Origin: an uncultured Clostridia bacterium
GTDB taxonomy: Bacteria; Bacillota; Clostridia; Christensenellales; UBA1242
Assembly: GCA_944383945.1 (NCBI GenBank)
Contig: CALWRL010000048.1
Coordinates: 1-5,085, forward strand
Length of the DNA stretch: 5,085 nt
Direction of reading: 5' to 3'
The position numbers were made by a program, and so were the translations under genes. This document shows, piece by piece, positions 1 through 5,081 of this stretch. The number at the start of each line of letters is the position of its first letter. Positions within the stretch are counted from its first letter, which is position 1. The notes beneath the pieces were generated by a model, which saw nothing but the letters and a program-made list of their open reading frames with translations, searched no databases and was not told where the DNA came from.

Positions 1-1950
1 CGAAAGTTCTCCACTTCGCAACATTTTCAAAACTATTGAATAAAAATCATTTTCGTTTTGAATTAAAAAATTAAAAAATTTGTCTTTTTCTAAATACTCA
101 AAAAAGTTAGAAATAATTTCTATTTTTTTTCCATTTCTTAAAAAGATTTTTTGTAATTCCAAAAAGAGTTCCGATTTTTCAACCTTTTCGCCAAATTCTT
201 TTTCGCTGTAACTAACAAACAATTCATCTGCGCAAGACAAATCAAACAACAACTTTTGTTTGTTTCTTTTATTAATCATTCTAACAGTTGGATAAATTGG
301 CAAACCTGTTGTTTTAATATCTTCATCACAAAGCAAGCTTAAATCTTTAATAACCTTTGGAACGCAACCCTGCCTTGCATTTGCAACAAACATTGTTTTT
401 CTGCTTTCAAAAAACGATTTTTCTCCACCAACAAAAACACAATCAATTGAAATAGGAACAGAAGAAATTTCTTTTTCACCAAAAAGCATTAAAAACATAT
501 TAAAAAATTCATCAGCTGAAACAACAAAATCTTGTTTTTCTAAATATTTTAAAATTTCATTTATTTTATTAAATATTTGTAAATATATTTTTTCGAATTT
601 TAAACTATTAATTTTTTCAATAATTAAACTATTTTTATTATTTAAATCAAATATTTCAATAATTTTTAAAATATTTATAGAAAAATCTTTAATTTCATGG
701 CTTCCATTAAATAATTCTTTAACATTTTTAATTTTTTTAATAACATCATTTATTTCATTATATTCAGTTAAACTTTCATCAATATTTTCATGTTTTAAAA
801 GATAATTATAAAAACTTGAAATTTGTTTTTTATTTATATCTAAATAAGGATTTAATAAAAAATTAAATAAGCTATTATTATTAAAATCTATTGCAAGTTC
901 AAATAAGCTTTTAAAAAAGCTATAAATAGCAAGGGTTTGAATTTTAACTGAACAATCTACAAAAAATGGAATTTCATATTTATTAAATATTTCTTCAAAA
1001 ACTAAATAATTTTCTTCTAAATTTCCAATATAAACATTAAAATCAGAAAATTTTTTATTTTCAGTTTTAATTTTATTTAATATTATTTTTGCTATTTCAA
1101 CCGCTTCGCTTTCTGGTTTTTCAAATTGCATTAAACAAAGTTTGTTGTTTGCTTCAACAACATCTTGCTTAATTGCAAACAAATTATTTAAAATGTATTT
1201 TCCAATTCCTTTTGTTTCATCTTTTAAAAAAGTTTTTGCAACCGAAATTTTATTTATGTTTGAAATTTTATTTACTTTATTTAAAACATCTTCATCATAT
1301 AAATAATAGTTGTTTTGATTGTTTGGTTTAATGCAACCAACAACAACTCTTTTTGCATTTAACATTAAAACTTCTAATATTTTTCCGCCCTGCTCTGTTA
1401 AACTATCAAAACCAGCAAAATAAAAATTGCAAGCTGAAACTTTTGAAATGTCCATATTCTCAACAAGATTAGAAAGCAAATCGCTTTGGTCAACACCATT
1501 TTTTTCATTTTCATATTTTTTATAAACTTTTGCAATGTTTAAAAGTTTTTCAGTTTTTGCTTGTTCTTCAAATTGTTTTGGTGAAATGTTGTTAGATTTT
1601 AATTGGGAAATTATGTTATAAACTTCACTAGATAGTTCTAAGCTTGGTTTAAATGAATTTAGATTAAGCTCCTTTAAAACATTAAAAACTTTAAGCCTAC
1701 TTTCATCAGTTGATATGATGTTGTTAGAAGACGAAAAATAAGAAGCAAGTTTAGAAATTCCAACAACTTTAATGTTAAATGTTGAATTAATATTATTAAG
1801 ATTAAAAACCAACTTTTCAGCAATCAATGAGAATCTATCTGGAACAACAACAAAATTTTCAAGTTCTAACGAATTTGAAATATCAATCGAAGAAATAACT
1901 GCTTCGCTAACCTGTTTTAAATTGTTTCCAACAATAACATCAATTTTCAC
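1..1950 (-). CDS. addB: AddB, helicase/nuclease subunit B (N-terminal 650 residues; partial at left edge)
   Basis: This is the N-terminal part of AddB, partner of AddA in the RecBCD-like complex that resects double-strand breaks for RecA loading. Seen in the translation: VVVPDRFSLIAE (residues 34-45, the family's VPDQxTLxxE block), FAGFDSLTEQ (178-187, usually DGFxxFTPQE), an E-rich ESEAVEIAKII segment (280-290), IPFFVD (327-332, family IPyFxD), and a block near residues 515-585 with ANARQGCVP and a later LFVSYSEKEF. The start is GTG at 1948-1950: an in-frame TAA lies four codons upstream, and KIDVIVG aligns with the usual AddB N-terminus. No Shine-Dalgarno is visible. AddB normally runs to about 1,100-1,170 residues, so the C-terminal nuclease and Fe-S cysteines lie beyond the edge, probably followed by addA. 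Oddities: the family's GxxGxGKT Walker A is replaced by GNNLKQVS, and codons for residues 291-470 are extremely AT-rich. Identification rests on remembered family motifs, not a search. Confidence 0.85.
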   Translation of the reverse strand, partial: MKIDVIVGNNLKQVSEAVISSIDISNSLELENFVVVPDRFSLIAEKLVFNLNNINSTFNIKVVGISKLASYFSSSNNIISTDESRLKVFNVLKELNLNSFKPSLELSSEVYNIISQLKSNNISPKQFEEQAKTEKLLNIAKVYKKYENEKNGVDQSDLLSNLVENMDISKVSACNFYFAGFDSLTEQGGKILEVLMLNAKRVVVGCIKPNNQNNYYLYDEDVLNKVNKISNINKISVAKTFLKDETKGIGKYILNNLFAIKQDVVEANNKLCLMQFEKPESEAVEIAKIILNKIKTENKKFSDFNVYIGNLEENYLVFEEIFNKYEIPFFVDCSVKIQTLAIYSFFKSLFELAIDFNNNSLFNFLLNPYLDINKKQISSFYNYLLKHENIDESLTEYNEINDVIKKIKNVKELFNGSHEIKDFSINILKIIEIFDLNNKNSLIIEKINSLKFEKIYLQIFNKINEILKYLEKQDFVVSADEFFNMFLMLFGEKEISSVPISIDCVFVGGEKSFFESRKTMFVANARQGCVPKVIKDLSLLCDEDIKTTGLPIYPTVRMINKRNKQKLLFDLSCADELFVSYSEKEFGEKVEKSELFLELQKIFLRNGKKIEIISNFFEYLEKDKFFNFLIQNENDFYSIVLKMLRSGELS

Positions 1951-1970
1951 AAAAATATTTTATCATTAAA

Positions 1971-2000
1971 ATTAAAAAAGAAAAAATAATTAGTTGACAA
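1971..2000 (-). promoter_or_regulatory. candidate addB promoter
   Basis: On the minus strand TTGTCA (1995-2000) and TTTAAT (1971-1976) are separated by 18 bp, each one base from the sigma-A consensus. Transcription would start near 1964 and leave a leader of about 14 nt before the GTG of addB. The -35 overlaps the -35 of the rpsU promoter on the opposite strand. In DNA this AT-rich such matches arise by chance, so confidence is low. Confidence 0.3.
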
Positions 2001-2021
2001 AATTTTATTTTTTGATATACT
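1994..2021 (+). promoter_or_regulatory. rpsU promoter (sigma-A type, extended -10)
   Basis: A perfect -35 TTGACA (1994-1999) is followed after 16 bp by -10 TATACT (2016-2021). The -10 is preceded by TGA, which fits the extended TGn element. Transcription should start near 2028 and give a leader of about 34 nt ahead of rpsU. The 10-mer GTTGACAAAA at 1993-2002 recurs exactly at the tRNA-Gly promoter (4903-4912), consistent with both being strong housekeeping promoters. Confidence 0.85.
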
Positions 2022-2043
2022 AACACTTGCAAATTAGGAATTA

Positions 2044-2055
2044 AAAGGTGGTGAT
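2044..2055 (+). promoter_or_regulatory. rpsU ribosome binding site
   Basis: AAAGGTGGTGAT differs by one base from the full complement of the 16S 3' tail (AAAGGAGGTGAT). It ends 6 nt before the ATG at 2062. This unusually long match supports the start at 2062, or an ATG two codons later at 2068, and predicts strong translation. Confidence 0.85.
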
Positions 2056-2061
2056 TGAGAG

Positions 2062-2244
2062 ATGACAATGGTTAAAGTTGGCGAAAACGAAAGCTTAGAC
2101 AGTGCTTTAAAACGCTTTAAACGCAAATGCCAACGCGACGGAATTATTGGTGACATTAGAAAAAAAGAAGCCTACCTTAAACCTAGCGTTAAACGCAAAA
2201 AGAAAAGCGAAGCAGCAAGAAAACGCGCAAGAAAAAGAGCATAA
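2062..2244 (+). CDS. rpsU: 30S ribosomal protein S21
   Basis: Small-subunit ribosomal protein S21, 60 residues, usual length for Gram-positive S21 (about 55-70). S21 sits on the 30S platform near the anti-Shine-Dalgarno end of 16S rRNA and helps initiation. The N-terminal block VKVGENESLDSALKRFKR (residues 4-21) is the family signature. It is followed by a C-R-x-G-I-like linker (CQRDGII, 23-29), an R-K-K-E-A-Y-L-K-P-S motif (33-42), and an extremely basic tail made almost wholly of K, R and A. The start at 2062 has a near-perfect Shine-Dalgarno; a second ATG at 2068 would remove only two residues. The gene stands alone in plus orientation, divergent from addB and convergent with yebC, with its own strong promoter and a terminator right after the stop. 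Its CGC arginine and AAC codons stand out from the AT-rich neighbours, as expected for a highly expressed gene. Identification is firm. Confidence 0.97.
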   Translation: MTMVKVGENESLDSALKRFKRKCQRDGIIGDIRKKEAYLKPSVKRKKKSEAARKRARKRA

Positions 2245-2246
2245 AT

Positions 2247-2280
2247 AAAAAAAGCCACAAATTAATTTGTGGTTTTTTTT
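2247..2280. terminator. bidirectional intrinsic terminator shared by rpsU and yebC
   Basis: The hairpin is CCACAAA (2255-2261), loop TTAA, TTTGTGG (2266-2272). It has seven A's on the left (2247-2253) and eight T's on the right (2273-2280). Read on the plus strand it ends rpsU, 2 nt after the stop. Read on the minus strand the A tract becomes the U tract that would end the methyltransferase-yebC transcript. Confidence 0.87.
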
Positions 2281-2289
2281 GTTTTTTAA

Positions 2290-3009
2290 TTAGCAATCAA
2301 CATTATGAATAACTTCTTGAACATCGTCGCTTTCTTCTAGTTTGTCAACCATTTTCAAAAATGTGTCAAGTCGTTTCTCTTCCAAAGAAACATAATTTTG
2401 AGGAATATATTCAACTTCTGCCGAAATAAAAGTTAAACCGTTTTTTTCTAATTGATCTTTAACTTGGTTAAGATTTTCTGGCGCGGTTAAAATTTCAAAA
2501 ACATCTCCCTCATCTTTAACATCTTCCGCCTCTGCTTCTAATGCCATTAAAAGAACATCATCTTCATTTAAATCTTTTTTCTCTAAAACCAAAACACCTT
2601 TTTTATCAAACATGAATTGAACACAGCCCAAAGCTCCAAGAGAACCTCCAAACTTATCAAAAGCATGTCTAACATCGCCAGCAGTTCTGTTTTTATTGTC
2701 TGTTAAACATTTAACAATAACAGCACTTCCGCCAACGCCGTAGCCTTCATAACTACATTCTTCATAGTTGATGTTGCCAAGTTCTCCACTAGCCTTTTTT
2801 ATGCTTCTCATAATTGTGTCATTTGGCATGTTATTTTGTTTAGCTTTTGAAATAATATCTTTTAATTTGTTATTAACTTCAGGGTCCGCCCCTCCTGTTT
2901 TAACTGCAACTGCAATTTCTCTTCCAATTTTAGTAAAAATTTTGCCTCTTTGTGCGTCCGATTTTTCTTTTGCATTTTTGATGTTGTGCCACTTACTATG
3001 CCCGCTCAT
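2290..3009 (-). CDS. yebC: YebC/PmpR/TACO1-family protein
   Basis: Full-length YebC-family protein, 239 residues (family about 235-250). Members were annotated as DNA-binding transcriptional regulators. TACO1 and bacterial YebC proteins have since been tied to translation, including relief of ribosome stalling at proline-rich stretches; which role applies here cannot be read from the sequence. Seen: the diagnostic N-terminus MSGHSKWHNIK (1-11), then RGKIFTKIGREI (21-32), GGADPEVN (39-46), NNMPNDTI (59-66), YEGYGVGG (87-94), LTDNKNRT (102-109), VRHAFDKFGGSLG (113-125), MFDKKGV (133-139), and the C-terminal DDVQEVIHN (228-236). The N-terminal helical domain and two alpha/beta domains all appear present and no conserved block is missing. 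The ATG has a good Shine-Dalgarno six bases upstream. The gene lies one base after the RNA methyltransferase stop, so the two are almost certainly one operon. It ends at the bidirectional terminator shared with rpsU. Confidence 0.95.
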   Translation of the reverse strand: MSGHSKWHNIKNAKEKSDAQRGKIFTKIGREIAVAVKTGGADPEVNNKLKDIISKAKQNNMPNDTIMRSIKKASGELGNINYEECSYEGYGVGGSAVIVKCLTDNKNRTAGDVRHAFDKFGGSLGALGCVQFMFDKKGVLVLEKKDLNEDDVLLMALEAEAEDVKDEGDVFEILTAPENLNQVKDQLEKNGLTFISAEVEYIPQNYVSLEEKRLDTFLKMVDKLEESDDVQEVIHNVDC

Positions 3010-3010
3010 T

Positions 3011-3751
3011 TTAATCTCCTTTTAAATTTTCATTTATTCTTCTATAACACTCAAACATTAAAACACTTCCTGCAACACCAGCATTTAAACTTTCAACACC
3101 GTTTTCCATTTCAATTGCAACGCTTTCGCCAAGTGCCATAATTTCATTAGAAATCCCATTTCCTTCATTTCCAACAACAACTCCAATTGGAAAATCTAAT
3201 TTTGTTTGAGACAATTTTTTTCCATTCATATCCCCACAAATTAAATTCTTGTTTTTAAAAACGTTTAAAAATTCAATTTTAGACATTTCATAAAGTTTAA
3301 CCTTAAACATTGCTCCCATCGTGCTTCTTGCAACTTTTTCATTTGTTATGCTAGCACAATCCAATAAATAAATTTCGTTAAAGCCAAATGCAAGCGCCGA
3401 ACGAATTAGCGTTCCAACATTTCCAGGATCTTGAACATTATCTAAAACCAAGTAATTACTCGATGGAGGTTTAAACTGCCTTTTGTTAACTTTAACAATA
3501 GCACAAGCCCCTTGTGAAGTAACAGTTGAACAAAGCCCCTTAAAAACCTCGCTAGAAACTATAACTGTGTTAAAATTGTAATTTTTAAATTTTTCTTGTT
3601 TCCCATCTTCAATAATAATGTGTTTAATTTCAAAATTAGAATTAATTGCTTCATTAATTGCTTTTGGGCTGTCCAAAAACAAAAAATCTCTGTTTGACTT
3701 TAATTTCTTTATCTCTTTAATTAAACTGTTTTGTGAAGATGTGATAACCAT
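3011..3751 (-). CDS. TrmH/SpoU-family RNA 2'-O-ribose methyltransferase
   Basis: A 246-residue SPOUT-class enzyme predicted to transfer a methyl group from S-adenosylmethionine to a ribose 2'-OH of rRNA or tRNA in the cytoplasm. The three SpoU motifs are intact. Motif 1 is residues 101-123 (LDNVQDPGNVGTLIRSA, with N105, P109-G-N111 and catalytic-type R117). Motif 2 is 190-201 (GVVVGNEGNGIS, with N195-E196-G197). Motif 3 is 213-229 (IEMENGVESLNAGVAGS, with S221-L-N223), and the last two build the knotted SAM site. Residues 1-95 form the small substrate-recognition domain (NSLIKEIKKLK, 8-18); its usual FLVEG block is altered to FLFLDSP (23-29). Size and layout resemble RlmB/TsnR/YsgA-type proteins, and the target base cannot be assigned. 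The ATG fits the family N-terminus (MVITSSQNSLIK), but the Shine-Dalgarno is weak at best (AGG three bases upstream). It is co-transcribed with yebC. Confidence 0.93.
   Translation of the reverse strand: MVITSSQNSLIKEIKKLKSNRDFLFLDSPKAINEAINSNFEIKHIIIEDGKQEKFKNYNFNTVIVSSEVFKGLCSTVTSQGACAIVKVNKRQFKPPSSNYLVLDNVQDPGNVGTLIRSALAFGFNEIYLLDCASITNEKVARSTMGAMFKVKLYEMSKIEFLNVFKNKNLICGDMNGKKLSQTKLDFPIGVVVGNEGNGISNEIMALGESVAIEMENGVESLNAGVAGSVLMFECYRRINENLKGD
3014..3023 (-). promoter_or_regulatory. yebC ribosome binding site inside the upstream coding end
   Basis: On the minus strand AAAAGGAGAT carries GGAG six bases before the yebC ATG. The same bases encode the final L-K-G-D of the methyltransferase. 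The methyltransferase TAA, one A, then the yebC ATG follow, an arrangement that favours translational coupling. Confidence 0.85.
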
Positions 3752-3757
3752 ACCTAT

Positions 3758-3786
3758 GTTATATCACATTATTATAACAATCTCAA
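3758..3786 (-). promoter_or_regulatory. candidate promoter for the methyltransferase-yebC operon
   Basis: On the minus strand TTGAGA (3781-3786) and TATAAC (3758-3763) are 17 bp apart. Start would fall about at the A of the ATG (3751), making a leaderless message. A perfect TATAAT at 3771-3776 could instead serve as -10, with a start near 3764 and a leader of about 13 nt, but its -35 is poor. The rest of the 78-bp gap (3752-3829) shows no convincing terminator for the upstream gene, so read-through is also possible. Confidence 0.42.
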
Positions 3787-3829
3787 AATAACAAAAAGAA
3801 AATTTAACAATAAATAACTAAAAAAATTT

Positions 3830-4840
3830 TTAAAACTCAAAACTAGCTTCTTTATAATATCTTTGTTTATTGCGATTATATATAACTTGATTTTGTATTT
3901 TGGTTAACTTATTCATTAAAAATTCGTAATGCTCTTTTTTAAAATCATTCTCTGTTATATTATCCGAAAAAACACCTGTGCAACCATATTGTAGTGGAGT
4001 TCTAAGTTTGTTTTCTTCGTCCATATGAGCAAAAACTCTAACCCCTTTTTGATTAATTTGTTCTATGTCCAGCGAAAAAAAATCAATTGGAAAAATATGT
4101 AAATATTTAATTTTTTTGCAATCATCAATTATATTTAATAGTTGCTTTGTTGAATAATATTTTTTGTAATTTGTAAACATAATTTCATTGAAATTATATA
4201 TTTTTTCCAAATTCAATAGCATTTCTTTTGAACTAACAAATGGAACAACGCAATTAGATATATCAATGTTTTTATTTTTTGCAATATCAATTATCCTTTT
4301 ATAAACAGAAATTTCATCATCTTCTTTAGTGTCTATAATAAATTTACATTCTGGATATTGATCTATTAATGTAAACAAATTTTCTTCCGTCACGCCTGTA
4401 AATTGCCCAGCAATTTTAGTGTTAACATATTCGCTATATGAAATAGGATTTCTAAAATTATAATCCTTATGATATTCGTATTTGTGTATTCCAACAAGTT
4501 TATCATCGCTAGAAAAAACAAGGTCAAATTCAAACATCTTCGTTCCATTAGAATAATGATGATAAAAGCCTTCTAATGAATTTAGATATTTTTTTTCTTT
4601 TCCATCAACTTCCAAAGCGCCACCAGCATGAGCAACAACATAATTTGTTTGACTATCAACACCAGGATTAGTGTAAAACTCATTAGGACAAAGATTTACT
4701 GAAATTGTTCCAACTAAAACAGTTGCCATGGTAAGACAACAAAGCTTAATTTTGTTTAGCTTTGTTTTTCCACCATTGCATTTTAAAAGTCCGTTTTCAC
4801 CAATAAACTTTTTTGTTGAATATTTATTTTGTTTATACAT
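3830..4840 (-). CDS. membrane-anchored PI-PLC/GDPD-superfamily phosphodiesterase-like protein
   Basis: Predicted phosphodiesterase of the glycerophosphodiester phosphodiesterase/PI-PLC TIM-barrel superfamily; substrate unknown. Numbering below counts from the upstream ATG at 4877-4879. Residues 46-62 (CCLTMATVLVGTISVNL) form one hydrophobic helix after a lysine-rich stretch, so the enzyme domain is probably outside the membrane, held by a signal anchor; no lipobox is seen. Catalytic-site pattern: AHAGG (83-87, His84), NSLEGF (100-105), metal-ligand pair E117-x-D119 in FEFDL, second His132 in GIHK, D183-x-K185 in IIDTKED, and a C-terminal VFAHMDEENK...GVFSDNI (282-308), matching the barrel's last strands. 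The usual HR of GDPDs is HA here, as in an uncharacterised AHAGG-type subgroup known to me. I chose the ATG at 4838-4840 (residue 14), because a promoter-like pair overlaps the upstream ATG; neither start has a Shine-Dalgarno. It is divergent from tRNA-Gly and 78 bp upstream of the methyltransferase gene. Confidence 0.8.
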   Translation of the reverse strand: MYKQNKYSTKKFIGENGLLKCNGGKTKLNKIKLCCLTMATVLVGTISVNLCPNEFYTNPGVDSQTNYVVAHAGGALEVDGKEKKYLNSLEGFYHHYSNGTKMFEFDLVFSSDDKLVGIHKYEYHKDYNFRNPISYSEYVNTKIAGQFTGVTEENLFTLIDQYPECKFIIDTKEDDEISVYKRIIDIAKNKNIDISNCVVPFVSSKEMLLNLEKIYNFNEIMFTNYKKYYSTKQLLNIIDDCKKIKYLHIFPIDFFSLDIEQINQKGVRVFAHMDEENKLRTPLQYGCTGVFSDNITENDFKKEHYEFLMNKLTKIQNQVIYNRNKQRYYKEASFEF

Positions 4841-4855
4841 ATTTGTTTCTATTTC

Positions 4856-4884
4856 AATATAACATACTATGTATAACATTTCAA
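4856..4884 (-). promoter_or_regulatory. candidate promoter for the phosphodiesterase-like gene
   Basis: On the minus strand TTGAAA (4879-4884) and TATATT (4856-4861) are 17 bp apart. Transcription would begin near 4849, about nine bases before the ATG at 4840 and downstream of the alternative ATG at 4879. If real, this rules out the longer start. The element also contains two copies of TATAACAT (plus strand 4858-4865 and 4872-4879). Confidence 0.42.
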
Positions 4885-4903
4885 CAAAAAGTTAAAAAAT
4901 CCG

Positions 4904-4932
4904 TTGACAAAAATAATTCTTTATGCTATTAT
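4904..4932 (+). promoter_or_regulatory. tRNA-Gly promoter (sigma-A type, extended -10)
   Basis: A perfect -35 TTGACA (4904-4909), a 17-bp spacer and -10 TATTAT (4927-4932) preceded by TGC (extended -10). Start is expected near 4939, leaving about 13 nt of 5' leader for RNase P to remove before the tRNA at 4952. Confidence 0.9.
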
Positions 4933-4951
4933 TTTTTCGCACTTAAAAAAT

Positions 4952-5025
4952 GCGGGTGTAGCTCAGTGGTAGAGTTCCAGCCTTCCAAGCTGGCTGCGAG
5001 GGTCCGATTCCCTTCACCCGCTCCA
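4952..5025 (+). tRNA. tRNA-Gly, anticodon TCC
   Basis: A complete 74-nt cloverleaf, with CCA encoded. Acceptor stem GCGGGTG (4952-4958) pairs perfectly with CACCCGC (5015-5021). The D stem is GCTC/GAGT, with one G-T pair, around loop AGTGGTA. The anticodon stem is CCAGC/GCTGG with loop CTTCCAA, so the anticodon is TCC (reads GGA, and GGG by wobble). The variable loop is 4 nt (CTGC). The T stem is GAGGG/CCCTT with loop TCCGATT. The discriminator is T73, as is usual for bacterial tRNA-Gly. The T loop has C where nearly all tRNAs carry T55 (pseudouridine). The gene has its own promoter and terminator, so it appears to be a single-tRNA transcript. Confidence 0.97.
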
Positions 5026-5031
5026 ATCTTT

Positions 5032-5054
5032 AGCAGGTAACCCCTGCTTTTTTT
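5032..5054 (+). terminator. intrinsic terminator after tRNA-Gly
   Basis: Stem AGCAGG (5032-5037), five-base loop, CCTGCT (5043-5048), then a T run to 5054. It starts six bases after the CCA end, so transcription stops just past the mature tRNA. Confidence 0.88.
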
Positions 5055-5067
5055 GTTGCTTGGCTCG

Positions 5068-5081
5068 TGAACCTCTGTTCG
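5068..5081. promoter_or_regulatory. possible LexA/DinR (SOS) box
   Basis: TGAACCTCTGTTCG contains a perfect GAAC-N4-GTTC dyad, the core of the Bacillus-type LexA operator (CGAAC-N4-GTTCG), with one outer base off. The central CTCT departs from the preferred purine-rich/pyrimidine pattern. It lies after the tRNA terminator and would control a gene beyond the right edge. A chance match or part of another structure cannot be excluded. Confidence 0.35.

Noticed and set aside
60..82. Tandem AATTAAAAA-like repeat
   Set aside because: It lies inside the addB frame, encodes an ordinary F/N/L/I stretch, and is expected from lysine, asparagine and phenylalanine codons in such AT-rich DNA.
1772..1969. 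A 65-codon plus-strand ORF
   Set aside because: It lies antisense to the conserved N-terminus of AddB, has no ribosome site and no recognisable content.
2022..2061. rpsU leader, considered for a riboswitch or protein-binding leader
   Set aside because: Only about 34 nt lie between the predicted start and the ATG, most of it the Shine-Dalgarno, and no stem is visible.
2768..3141. Two overlapping plus-strand ORFs (2768-3025 and 2950-3141)
   Set aside because: Both are antisense shadows of yebC and the methyltransferase. Their hydrophobic look comes from translating the reverse of lysine/glutamate-rich codons.
3819..3834. A/T palindrome after the phosphodiesterase-like gene, considered as a terminator
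   Set aside because: It is only A and T runs with no G-C pair in the stem, so it would not form a stable hairpin. No other hairpin is visible in 3752-3829.
4813..5040. A 75-codon plus-strand ORF across the tRNA-Gly promoter and gene
   Set aside because: Its C-terminal half (SSVVE...PSKLAARVRFPSPAP) is the familiar false protein obtained by translating a tRNA gene, and the first half lies over the divergent promoters and the opposite gene.
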